This document shows, in pieces, positions 8,075 to 15,374 of a stretch of DNA of 32,728 nt. The number at the start of each line of letters is the position of its first letter. Positions within the stretch are counted from its first letter, which is position 1. Below the pieces are notes generated by a model. The model had not been told where the DNA came from. It was given only the letters and a program-made list of their open reading frames with translations, and made no database searches. The position numbers and the translations under genes are program-made. The stretch is from Deltaproteobacteria bacterium RBG_13_52_11. GTDB lineage: Bacteria; Desulfobacterota; B13-G15; RBG-16-54-18. The DNA is taken from assembly GCA_001797745.1 (NCBI GenBank), contig MGQF01000062.1, positions 3,460-36,187 on the forward strand, written 5' to 3'.

Positions 8075-9139
8075 ATGGCAAAGCTGATTAAGAAGAGATC
8101 AAAGAAAAGCGGCCTTCCACCCGGGAGCCTCGTTCACATTGGAGAAAGAAAGGTAGAGACGCCCAAGATCAGCATCATAGATTATAACGAGACCCAATTC
8201 CAGGAAAAGGCAACCCAGGCGATTGAGGAATGTTTCATCTTTAAAGATAAGCCAACGGTGACATGGACTAATATTGTCGGACTTCATCAGACAGAGATAC
8301 TCGAAAAGCTGGGCGATTGTTATGGATTTCATCCCCTTGTTTTGGAAGACATCCTGAATACGGATCAACGTCCGAAAATGGAGGATTATGGAGATTATGT
8401 TTATATCGTTCTCAGGAGCCTTGAATACAATCATCAGAAAGAGGAGATAGAATCGGATCAGATCAGTATCATCCTGGGTCAGAATTTTGTCTTCTCTTTT
8501 CAGGAAAAAGAAGGAGACACCTTTGATCCCATCCGGGAGCGGATCAGGACCGGTAAAGGCCGTATCAGAAAAATAGGAGCGGATTATCTGGCTTATGCTT
8601 TATTAGATTCAATCGTAGATAACTATTTTATCATCCTGGAAAAACTAGGCGAGCGGATAGAACTTCTCGAAGAGCAATTAGTCACCCGTCCGACACCAGA
8701 AACATTACAGACGATCCATGATTTAAAAAAAGAGATGATATTTTTGCGGAGGGCTGTCTGGCCTTTAAGGGAGGTGGTGGGCAGCCTTGAAAGGGGAGAA
8801 TCATCTCTGATACAAGCCTCAACCAGGATCTATCTCAGAGACCTTTACGACCACACCATTCAGGTGATTGATAACATCGAGACATTCCGGGACATGATCT
8901 CAGGGATACTGGATATCTATCTTTCAAGCGTCAGTAACCGGCTTAACGCGGTGATGAAGGTGCTGACCATCATTGCTACGATTTTTATGCCCCTCACCTT
9001 TCTTGCCGGGATTTATGGAATGAACTTCAAATATATGCCGGAGCTGGAGTGGAGATGGGGTTATCCATTCATCTGGTTGGTTATGATTGGAATTGGGATT
9101 TTCATGCGGGTTTATTTCAAAAAGAGGAAGTGGTTATAA
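8075..9139 (+). CDS. corA: CorA-family Mg2+/Co2+ transporter
   Basis: The 354-residue protein has the CorA layout: a long acidic and helical cytoplasmic N-terminal domain, including the HPLVLEDILNTDQRPKMEDY region, then two C-terminal membrane helices. The first helix ends in the signature YGMNF, which forms the selectivity filter. The loop after it is MPELEWRWGYP, and a basic tail (KKRKW) closes the protein. CorA channels form pentamers in the inner membrane and admit Mg2+, and in some members Co2+ or Ni2+. The ATG at 8075 lies 50 bp after a repeat block; only a weak ribosome-binding site is visible. It is surrounded by repeats on both sides and has no functional link to its neighbours. Confidence 0.93.
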   Translation: MAKLIKKRSKKSGLPPGSLVHIGERKVETPKISIIDYNETQFQEKATQAIEECFIFKDKPTVTWTNIVGLHQTEILEKLGDCYGFHPLVLEDILNTDQRPKMEDYGDYVYIVLRSLEYNHQKEEIESDQISIILGQNFVFSFQEKEGDTFDPIRERIRTGKGRIRKIGADYLAYALLDSIVDNYFIILEKLGERIELLEEQLVTRPTPETLQTIHDLKKEMIFLRRAVWPLREVVGSLERGESSLIQASTRIYLRDLYDHTIQVIDNIETFRDMISGILDIYLSSVSNRLNAVMKVLTIIATIFMPLTFLAGIYGMNFKYMPELEWRWGYPFIWLVMIGIGIFMRVYFKKRKWL

Positions 9140-9450
9140 AAGAGACGCGTGTATGTTGGATTGCGCCTTGACAAAAGAGACCCTTTCTGCTGCGCGGGCG
9201 CATGAGCAGTAAAAATTGCCTTAGAACCAACGTGCTATTCCCGTCCTATTGAATTACATTATAAGTAAAAATATCAAACTATAATTGACATTTATTAACA
9301 TTTATGATAAATAGAAATTATTACATTTTGCATGAATCCATCTCATAAAAGTCATATGAGAAAATAAAAATGATGAGAACCGAAGAATACAAGATTTGGG
9401 GTCAGATATTGAATCTGTAATATAACCAATAAAATCAAAGGAGAACAGAT
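9140..9450. other. 311-bp spacer between corA and the Lys-rich mini-gene
   Basis: Besides composite repeat copy 3 it holds an AT-rich stretch (9312-9440) that probably contains the promoter of the 33-residue gene. AAAGGAG at 9437-9443 is that gene's ribosome-binding site. No other gene was found. Confidence 0.5.
9174..9311 (+). repeat. Dispersed repeat, composite copy 3 (TAAAAATTGCC block plus promoter-like unit)
   Basis: Positions 9174-9231 carry GAGACCC...GCATGAGCAG-TAAAAATTGCCTTAGAACCA, matching blocks at 7965 and 9760. They run into the promoter-like unit at 9248-9311 (ATTGAATTACATTATAAG, AAATATCAAACT, TTGACATTTATTAACAT, TTATGATAA). The end is identical to copy 2 for over 40 bp. This copy shows the two modules in tandem. 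Confidence 0.8.
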
Positions 9451-9552
9451 ATGTCAAAAAGTCGTGATGTTAAAAAAAATGTAAAAAAGAAGCCACAAAA
9501 AACGCGCAAAGAGAAGAGGCTTGAGAAAATAGCGAAAAAAGCAGGAAAATAA
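9451..9552 (+). CDS. Lys-rich 33-residue protein
   Basis: ATG at 9451 follows AAGGAG with about 8 nt spacing and opens a 33-codon frame ending in TAA. The product starts MSKSRDVKKNVKKKPQKT and ends KIAKKAGK; about 15 residues are Lys and 4 are Arg. It is predicted to be highly charged, soluble and probably disordered. Short proteins starting MSKSRD-KK are, as I recall, annotated as hypothetical in many proteobacteria, which supports reality despite the small size. RNA or DNA binding is a guess from charge only. A strong hairpin follows the gene, as expected for a short monocistronic unit. Confidence 0.75.
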   Translation: MSKSRDVKKNVKKKPQKTRKEKRLEKIAKKAGK

Positions 9553-9570
9553 AAATAAACGAGATTGGGT

Positions 9571-9616
9571 GTTAGACTGCGAACCTGAAAGCTAGACTAT
9601 AGCTTCCAGGTCTAAC
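9571..9616 (+). terminator. Long hairpin downstream of the Lys-rich mini-gene
   Basis: GTTAG/CTAAC (outer), ACCTG/CAGGT and AAGCTA/TAGCTT form an interrupted stem starting 19 bp after the stop. The sequence after it is AGAAATTTTAAT, a weak T-rich tract. It may be a terminator or a recombination site at the repeat junction. Confidence 0.45.
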
Positions 9617-9639
9617 CAGAAATTTTAATCCATGTCGGG

Positions 9640-9816
9640 TCTGGAGTCGGACCAGGGTAACAGTTTAAAGGTGTCAAAGGGGCCGTGATGGAGACCGTGG
9701 CCGCCGCCACCCAGCGCTCCAGAAAACTGGCAATATGAAGGGGTGATGCTGTGAATAACGAGATCCTCTCGGCTTCGGGTGCATGAGAACTAAAAATTGT
9801 CTTAGAACCAGCGTTC
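9640..9816 (+). repeat. Dispersed repeat, composite copy D with degenerate proC tail
   Basis: It starts with GTCGGACCAGGGTAAC, as at 5686. It continues with a degenerate copy of the proC 3' end (about 9666-9764, including GGGGCCGTGATGGAG and GCCGCCGCCACCCAGCG), then the GAGATC...GCATGAG...TAAAAATTG...TTAGAACCAGCGT block (9760-9816). The proC-like part has a frame disruption before its stop and no start, so it is not a gene. It abuts the 3' end of the minus-strand metal cluster. Confidence 0.75.
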
Positions 9817-9833
9817 ACTTCTTTCTTTGGTAC

Positions 9834-10688
9834 CTATCTTGAATACCAGTCAACGGGTACGGCATACTCTCCGCCGATAGGTTTCTTCGCACCTATCCAA
9901 GAGAATGCCTCGATTGGGGAAGTGAAATAATGGTATTTCTTAAAAACTGCCTTCGCTTCCTCGGAGTTAAGATAATCGAGAAATCGTTGGGCAAGTTCTT
10001 GCGATTGCGAATAGGAAATAATACCTGCCTGTCCTGCGCCGATTCTCTGCAATTCATCGGCTGTCAACCGCACCGTCCCGATTTTTTCGGGATACCACCC
10101 TTCGAGAAAGTGGAAACCGATGATGGCATCTACCTGTGCCAAGACAAGCAAGGTTGCAAGTTTGTTGAAATCTTCGGTATGGGTCACCACATTTCTTTTG
10201 AAAGCATCTCTTTCTTGCGCTGACAGGCTCTTGTCTACGACCTCGGCGGTGAGCATCCCGATATAGACTATCTCAGGATTCCCCATAGCCACTCGTATGC
10301 CGCTTCTGGTAAGGTCTTTTAACCCACGGATATTTTTGGTGTTCCTCTTTTGCACGTTGATACAGGGTACGACGTAAGCTATATTCTTTACCGAATCTCC
10401 TACAATAAGGCCTTTTTTCTTGCCCTTTTCCATAAAATCTTCTGAGGGCGATATAAACACATCCCCTCTTTTTGTGAGCTGTATCTGTGCAAAGATAGTA
10501 GAAACTGCACCGTAAGTCACATAGATCTGTGCCATATTCTTTTTTTGAAATACATCGATGATTTCATCTATAGGACGCTTAAAAGCAGCGCCGCAAAAGA
10601 CCATTAACCGTTCTTCAGACCAAGAACGGCCCGATACAAGAGCTAAAAAAAACAGAACGAGGAACACTATCTTCGAAACTCTATCCAT
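9834..10688 (-). CDS. ModA-like periplasmic oxyanion-binding protein
   Basis: The N-terminus is a signal peptide (VFLVLFFLALVSG, then SWSEE). The mature part starts LMVFCGAAFKRPIDEII and has GAVSTIFAQI and RGDVFISPSEDFM, the pattern of ModA/WtpA-type type-II binding proteins for molybdate or tungstate. The usual serine-rich first loop (AAASL) is here CGAAF, so the ligand may differ. About 285 residues is slightly longer than ModA. A TTG at 10694 would extend the frame, but AAGGAGG spaced 8 nt from ATG 10688 decides the start. It is the last gene of the long minus-strand train and has no permease or ATPase partner in the window. Confidence 0.75.
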   Translation of the reverse strand: MDRVSKIVFLVLFFLALVSGRSWSEERLMVFCGAAFKRPIDEIIDVFQKKNMAQIYVTYGAVSTIFAQIQLTKRGDVFISPSEDFMEKGKKKGLIVGDSVKNIAYVVPCINVQKRNTKNIRGLKDLTRSGIRVAMGNPEIVYIGMLTAEVVDKSLSAQERDAFKRNVVTHTEDFNKLATLLVLAQVDAIIGFHFLEGWYPEKIGTVRLTADELQRIGAGQAGIISYSQSQELAQRFLDYLNSEEAKAVFKKYHYFTSPIEAFSWIGAKKPIGGEYAVPVDWYSR

Positions 10689-10702
10689 GGGCAATACCTC
10701 CT

Positions 10703-11110
10703 TTATCGTAGAATAGTTAAAATTTTCAACGTCTCACTGCGAAATAAAGGATCGTAAAAATGCCGTTGGATATGAAGACGATCTGCGTAACACTCGTTTC
10801 CAGTCTCGGATTCCGGGCAGGCCCGTTCATGGCAATGACGCCAGATAACGAGCTTTTCAAGGAAGAAAAAGAGCATGATCCCCGCAAGGATGGTGGCTGA
10901 AATAGACAGTGGCGAAGCAGAGCGTTTCATGGCCTTCGGGATCATACCAAGAAGGGCGGAACTGAGAAGTGTTCCTGTGGCGTAACTTACGAAGACCAAA
11001 ATGAACTTCCACCGGTATCGTTCTGGCAGAAATAGAATGAGCGAAGCGCCCAACACCGCCCCGATACTACCGAGCATGCTGAAAAATAGAATATAGCACA
11101 GAATCGACAT
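10703..11110 (-). pseudogene. Truncated ZIP-family metal transporter
   Basis: The first ~95 residues match the start of ZIP (ZupT/Zrt-Irt-like) transporters: a hydrophobic helix with GSIGAVLGASL, then YATGTLLSSALLGMIPKA, then FFFLEKLVIWRHCHER. A full protein of this type has about 250 residues and carries its metal-binding HN...GVP and HE helices further on; these are absent. After residue ~95 the sequence becomes unrelated and ends at residue 135. A different minus-strand frame over about 10728-10788 reads VFISNGIFTILYFAVRR and stops, so the tail may be the end of another membrane protein joined by a deletion. The remnant cannot be an active ZIP transporter. It begins 3 bp after the CDF gene, with GAGGTGG as ribosome-binding site. 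Confidence 0.7.
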
Positions 11111-11112
11111 GG

Positions 11113-12414
11113 TTATTCTACCACCTCTTTCACCCCCTTCGTGATTTGGGATTCTTCCAGGCTGTGGGTGGGGGCAGTGATTTGCTCCAGTTCACCGTTG
11201 CGGTATGTGTCGATGACCTCCTGCACGTCCATATGTTCTTGAACGCGGTATATGTCGACGAAATTGTCCTTTAGCATGTGGAAGGAAAGCTCCCCGATCT
11301 GCGATGTAAAGAGCACGTCAAGCCCATGACCGATGACCGCTTTTATGACCTTTACCCCGATATGCATCCCTTTGCCGAGAAATTCATTGAGATAGAAATC
11401 TTCAATCTCTGCATGATCCCCATGGATCTTAAGGATGACGAAATAGGGCGCCCTGCCGAAGTGGCCGTGTACCTTGGACTGGAGACCGTTCATATCCTCT
11501 ACAGGGATAATGGCCGACACAATATCCTTTTTTGAGGGCTCCACGTGCACAAAAACCGATTCGATCTCTTTATATGCAGTTGTTACTAAATGCTCAACCG
11601 TGTCAGCCAGGTTATGGGCCTTGTAGACCGGAATGGATGGGCTTGTAGCAATCTCGCATTCAACCATCTTAAAGGGGCCGGATTGCCTGATCTTAATATC
11701 ATGTATGTCTTTGACTCCTTCCACCCGGGAGATCATCGCTTCTATCTCGGACCGCAGTTTCGGATCGAGGTTTGCATCCATCAGTATCAGAACGGATATC
11801 CAGACATTCTTGATACCCAGCCAGATAATCACTGACGCTATTATCATCACGACACTTCCCTCTACATACGGAACCCTCGCAAAGGTGAGGAGAATACCCG
11901 CCATAACGACAAAAGAGGTCGCTATATCGAAAAAGGCTTCGGACGCATTTGCGAGAAGGGCGCGTGAATTAATTGCATCACCGATCTCTTTTTCTTCTGT
12001 GGCTATGAAATAGGCGACGACCAGTGATAGGAGGCTGGCCGACAAGGGAAGCAGGGGGAACCCCGGGGGAGTTTCTAAGTGAAAGAGCCTTTTATATCCC
12101 TCGAAAAGGTTCTCTATGCCTGCCCAGGTAATCAGCCCCCCTATAATGAGAGTTACGAATGTTTCCGCTTTATAGAGTCCGTAAGGGAACTGTTTACTTT
12201 TCTTGCCGCCCGCGATCCAGAGACCGAACCATGACGCAAAGATAGCCAGAGCATCGACGCTGCTGTGGTATGCATCGGCTATAAGAATGCTCGATTCAAA
12301 GCAATAGCCTATTACAAATTTGATCGCCGCAAGGAGGAGTATGACAACAGTTGCTGTACGGGCTATCCTTTGTCCCCGTTTCAGCGAGTCAATATGATTC
12401 TTTTTCTCTCCCAT
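11113..12414 (-). CDS. CDF metal exporter fused to a C-terminal NifX-like domain
   Basis: Residues 1-300 form a cation diffusion facilitator: six membrane helices, then the cytoplasmic ferredoxin-like domain (VEGVKDIHDIKIRQSG, VFVHVEP). Helix 2 has the metal site ADAYHSSVDA (HxxxD). Helix 5 reads LLANASEAFFD, where most CDFs have ANALHSRSD, so His is replaced by Glu. Residues ~305-410 form a NifX/NafY-type domain (IPVEDMNGLQSKVHGHFGRAP...), a fold that in nitrogenase assembly binds iron-molybdenum cofactor precursors. The protein probably exports a divalent metal and may sense or bind a metal cluster. Two other NifX fusions lie in the same gene train. ATG 12414 has no strong ribosome-binding site; it lies 24 bp after the preceding stop. 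Confidence 0.88.
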   Translation of the reverse strand: MGEKKNHIDSLKRGQRIARTATVVILLLAAIKFVIGYCFESSILIADAYHSSVDALAIFASWFGLWIAGGKKSKQFPYGLYKAETFVTLIIGGLITWAGIENLFEGYKRLFHLETPPGFPLLPLSASLLSLVVAYFIATEEKEIGDAINSRALLANASEAFFDIATSFVVMAGILLTFARVPYVEGSVVMIIASVIIWLGIKNVWISVLILMDANLDPKLRSEIEAMISRVEGVKDIHDIKIRQSGPFKMVECEIATSPSIPVYKAHNLADTVEHLVTTAYKEIESVFVHVEPSKKDIVSAIIPVEDMNGLQSKVHGHFGRAPYFVILKIHGDHAEIEDFYLNEFLGKGMHIGVKVIKAVIGHGLDVLFTSQIGELSFHMLKDNFVDIYRVQEHMDVQEVIDTYRNGELEQITAPTHSLEESQITKGVKEVVE

Positions 12415-12438
12415 GGTTTTTCAGGCGGAAGGGATAGG

Positions 12439-12666
12439 CTATTCAACCTTGAGAAATTGACGAGTCATAAAAGACCCGCATTGAGGGCATCTTCTCTGGA
12501 AACAGGGTAGGCCTGGCTCACGGGGGGCTACAAGTCCGCATTGGGGGCAGATGCAGTTAGTAGGCGGTCCTCCCGGACCAAAACCTCCCCTGCCTCTTCT
12601 TTTTCTCGCTCTGCCTCGTTGATTGATTCCGGGAAAACCTCTTTTCCTTCCAAAACCAAATGCCAT
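12439..12666 (-). CDS. Gly/Arg-rich mini-protein with two CxxC pairs (paralogue 1)
   Basis: The 75-residue protein has a Gly/Arg/Lys-rich N-terminal half (RGRARKRRGRGGFGPGG) and a C-terminal zinc-ribbon-like part with CICPQCG and CPQCGSFMTR, giving four to six Cys. It closely resembles the product at 19603-19833 in layout and in GxGPGG...C.CP.CG..AP...G.PC....CPQC...MTR. A zinc or Fe-S binding role is inferred from the cysteines only. Proteins like this are common beside NifX/Mrp-type genes in anaerobes, as I recall. GAGGAA precedes ATG 12666. Confidence 0.7.
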   Translation of the reverse strand: MAFGFGRKRGFPGINQRGRARKRRGRGGFGPGGPPTNCICPQCGLVAPREPGLPCFQRRCPQCGSFMTRQFLKVE

Positions 12667-12836
12667 TATTCCTCATCTGTATGTGTATTTTTCTTGATTA
12701 TTTAAACCCTATGATCTTCCCAACCTTCATGCCGATATTGCTTGAATGTGTTATTGACCTGTTTGATTTTCCTGATGGAATCATCTGGCAGATGAAAACC
12801 GACCATGCTGAGATAGATAGTTTCATTGATATAGCG

Positions 12837-13367
12837 TCATGGTATGTCGATCTTTTCCATACCGAGGTCGCAGTACTTCCGTGCCAGGTCTATGTAAATC
12901 TTGTTCGTCCAATCCCAGAAGTCCCGTTCCTGCTGCGATACCGCTCTGATCTCTTTCGCGGGGTTACCTGCCACGATTATCGTTTCCGGTATCTTCTGCT
13001 CCCGCTTTACTACGGCACCCTCCGCCACAATAGATCCACGGGCAACCTCCGACCAGACGCTTAAAATGGCGCCCATACCGATTCCTGCCGAATCCCCTAT
13101 CCGCTTCGCATGTATGATCGCCCCGTGACCGATAACTACCCTGTGGCCTATGGAGCAACACTCTTGGGGCGGGGCATGAATGACAACGCCTTCCTCAACA
13201 GCCGATTCATCCCCTATCACGATTGTCCCGTAATCACCGCGCAGGATGACACCATGCCCGATGTAGCAGTTGTTCCCGATCTTCACATCTCCTATGATCA
13301 GAGCTGTTTCGCTCACGTATGTGCCGGATCCAATCACGGGCTCCTTTTTATCAAATCTATACAGCAT
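12837..13367 (-). CDS. Gamma-carbonic anhydrase-like left-handed beta-helix protein
   Basis: The 176-residue protein shows the hexapeptide repeats of the left-handed beta-helix (VIGSGTYVSETALIIGDVKI, NCYIGHGVILRGDYG, VVIGHGAIIHAKRIG). Three His at the positions expected for the zinc site are seen: in VVIHAPP and two in GHGAIIHA. The end, VAGNPAKEIRAVSQQERDF plus a helix, is typical of the PaaY/CaiE/YrdA branch. Members may hydrate CO2 or act on other substrates; activity here is unproven. It lies between the NifU-like gene (35 bp upstream) and the Cys-rich mini-gene (170 bp downstream). The frame stays open for 40 codons past its TGA stop. Confidence 0.85.
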   Translation of the reverse strand: MLYRFDKKEPVIGSGTYVSETALIIGDVKIGNNCYIGHGVILRGDYGTIVIGDESAVEEGVVIHAPPQECCSIGHRVVIGHGAIIHAKRIGDSAGIGMGAILSVWSEVARGSIVAEGAVVKREQKIPETIIVAGNPAKEIRAVSQQERDFWDWTNKIYIDLARKYCDLGMEKIDIP

Positions 13368-13402
13368 TTTCCTTTTCTCCCGAACGGATTGCGTGTGACT
13401 GC

Positions 13403-13801
13403 TTATATTTCATTGCTGCGTTCTTTCGTTAGGGTTTTTCCGAAGTAATCCATAATGGCCTTTCTCAGCCCGGCAGCTCCCAAATTCGAGCAGTGGAGTT
13501 TAATCTCAGGCAATCCGTCAAGGGCTTCCACAATATCATCTTCCGAGAGCATCATCGCATCCTCGATATGCTTGCCTATGGCAAGCTCTGTCATGGCGCT
13601 GGCGCAGGCGATTGCCGCCCCACACCCCCTTATCTGGTACTTTACGTCTGTCACCACGTCCTGTGCTACTTTGATAAAAACCCTTAATAAATCTCCACAA
13701 TTCTTATCGCCGATCTCGCCGATTCCGTCGGCATCGTCAATGACACCGGCGTTTCGTGGATTTTTGAAATGCTCAATCACTTTTTCGCTGTATCCGATCA
13801 T
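13403..13801 (-). CDS. NifU/IscU-like Fe-S cluster scaffold
   Basis: The 132-residue protein matches the NifU N-terminal (IscU) fold: YSEKVIEHFKNPRNAG at the start, then the three ligand cysteines in KNCGD, RGCGAAIACASAM and KLHCSNLGA. Canonical IscU has the Asp after the first Cys, also present here. IscU proteins assemble [2Fe-2S] or [4Fe-4S] clusters on these residues from a cysteine desulfurase, but no desulfurase is in the window. Its place in the metal-cluster gene train suggests it supplies clusters to the ferredoxin-type ATPases at 17821 and 18712. It starts 5 bp after the DUF364 gene ends. Confidence 0.9.
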   Translation of the reverse strand: MIGYSEKVIEHFKNPRNAGVIDDADGIGEIGDKNCGDLLRVFIKVAQDVVTDVKYQIRGCGAAIACASAMTELAIGKHIEDAMMLSEDDIVEALDGLPEIKLHCSNLGAAGLRKAIMDYFGKTLTKERSNEI

Positions 13802-13806
13802 ACTCT

Positions 13807-14571
13807 TTACCCCTTCTCGGCATATTTTTTTGTTATCGTTAAAAGCCTGACAGATCCCGACCTTTTTAGTTGTCTGAAGTTTGCCCCTTCGCTGATATAG
13901 CGCAAGGCCGTTGACGTGTCGGTAACCAGACTGCCCGATATGATATCAATGCCGTAATCGAAGAGCACCGGAGCCATCGGGGTGGTAGGCCCGAGGATCA
14001 TTTTCACGCTCCCGGGCGGGCACAACGCAAGAATCGCCGTTAAAGTGTGGTTTATCAGCGTCGTGCTCGAAATAGCAATAACGTCCGATTGGGGCAGATA
14101 TGTTCCGGCATCACTTTCAGGATAGTCACCCGGCCTTTGCCGCCTTTCGATAATCCAAAGGTTTCTGGCGGTCTTTCTCAGGTCATCCGTAAACGGGAAA
14201 TGGCCGATGACGGAGATGTTTTTCCCCTTTCCGTGCTCCATAAGTATATCCCCTGCGTTAATCTCCATGGCTGCCGAAATATCCGTATCAATGAGGGAGT
14301 TTATTGCAGCAAGTCCCAGCGAAGCCTCTGAAATGTCTTCGGACAAAGATAGCTGGGCAAGCTCCATTGCGGTCATCTCCGAAGGGGGGCGAAAATTACC
14401 GTTGTCCTTATTTTCATCAGGGCAAAGCCCTCTCATCATTGTGGATGCCAGGCCGCAGCGCCTACTCACAACGGCGGTCCAGAAAAGACCTCTTCGCACC
14501 TCCTGAACGGCAGAATCAGCTTTCAGGCCGGCCAATATCCCTCTTAAAATCTGCATGTCATTACACCTCAT
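13807..14571 (-). CDS. DUF364/DUF4213-like putative heavy-metal chelation protein
   Basis: The 254-residue protein begins with a domain like DUF4213 (VRRGLFWTAVVS...CGLAST, residues ~20-45). It then has a Rossmann-like DUF364 half (KNISVIGHFPFTDDLRK, SDVIAISSTTLINHTL, LGPTTPMAPVLFDYGID). DUF364 is described as a putative heavy-metal chelation domain; the biochemical role is not established. The gene overlaps the previous one by ATGA (14568-14571), suggesting coupled translation. GAGGTG inside the start favours a second ATG at 14556, five codons later. It is partner to the related gene at 14568-15374. Confidence 0.75.
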   Translation of the reverse strand: MRCNDMQILRGILAGLKADSAVQEVRRGLFWTAVVSRRCGLASTMMRGLCPDENKDNGNFRPPSEMTAMELAQLSLSEDISEASLGLAAINSLIDTDISAAMEINAGDILMEHGKGKNISVIGHFPFTDDLRKTARNLWIIERRQRPGDYPESDAGTYLPQSDVIAISSTTLINHTLTAILALCPPGSVKMILGPTTPMAPVLFDYGIDIISGSLVTDTSTALRYISEGANFRQLKRSGSVRLLTITKKYAEKG

Positions 14572-15374
14572 ACCCTGCCGTAAGGGCAGATTCTGTTGAG
14601 GCCCATGAGTTCACAGATGCCGGCAGATGTAACGCCGTAGATAAGATACTGTTTCTGATAGAACTGAATCGCCTTCCAGATTCGATCAAACGTCCCGTTT
14701 ACAAAGGTTGTGCCGGTCAAGAGAATAAGATCGGAATTTTCCGCCAGTTGTTCCGCCATGATGTTTCCATCCCAGACTTTAACGCCGTACTTTACGGAGC
14801 CGATGTTTTGCCTGTTGAGATCGTTAACCTTTACATTGTCGGCCCCGAAGGTGTCACATAAAGACTCTAGGATAGCGGGGTTCAACCCGATAAGGCCGAC
14901 CTTCTGCGCGCCGTACTTATCCTTAATATGGGCAGATATCTCCTTTGCACATTGTTCCGGCTCATTGTCCCGGCAATGGAGGGTTGATCGGATAATATGG
15001 AGGTGTTTTAGGACAGCGTTCATTGCGGCGATGAATATGGCCCGCCCACCGTTCGTGAGAAGCGACAGGGCAATCGCCTCTCTCAGTTTCCCTATAAACT
15101 CTTTTGGCGTATCGGTGAAGGCATGCGCCTTTGCCCCTTGAAATTCGGCCTCAATCACCCTTTCTTTACCGACGACAATGGGGAAATCTCTCCTCCCCGG
15201 TTTGCCGATCGCCTCTTCAGGAGATAAGGTCTTAACGAGGATGATGACAGCGGTATCGAGCAGATCATGCGATTGCGCAATCTTTTTAAATCTTTCCCGA
15301 GACTGCCACAAAGTTGAAAATTCTGTTTTAAAGTCCATAACATTCTCTTTCAGCCTGCCTATTTTTTTACTCAT
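14568..15374 (-). CDS. DUF364-like protein, second copy
   Basis: The 268-residue protein shares the Rossmann-like C-terminal half with its downstream neighbour: KVGLIGLNPAILESL, NSDLILLTGTTFVNGTFD, YLIYGVTSAGICELMG. Its N-terminal half has RRDFPIVVGKERVIEAEF and AAMNAVLKHLHIIRSTLHC, with a Cys-rich stretch (HCRDNEPEQC). A role in metal binding or delivery is inferred from the DUF364 name and neighbours. The start ATG overlaps the stop of the metallo-beta-lactamase-fold gene (15371-15374). An internal ATG after 12 codons, preceded by AGAGAA, is an alternative start. Confidence 0.7.
   Translation of the reverse strand: MSKKIGRLKENVMDFKTEFSTLWQSRERFKKIAQSHDLLDTAVIILVKTLSPEEAIGKPGRRDFPIVVGKERVIEAEFQGAKAHAFTDTPKEFIGKLREAIALSLLTNGGRAIFIAAMNAVLKHLHIIRSTLHCRDNEPEQCAKEISAHIKDKYGAQKVGLIGLNPAILESLCDTFGADNVKVNDLNRQNIGSVKYGVKVWDGNIMAEQLAENSDLILLTGTTFVNGTFDRIWKAIQFYQKQYLIYGVTSAGICELMGLNRICPYGRV

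Noticed and set aside
9666-9764. proC-like sequence as a second proC gene
   Set aside because: Only the last ~60 bp of coding sequence are present, with changes before the stop and no start.
9834-10688. A nitrogenase or complete molybdate ABC transporter locus
   Set aside because: NifX, NifU and ModA-like proteins are present but there is no nifHDK, nifB, modB or modC, so neither name fits.
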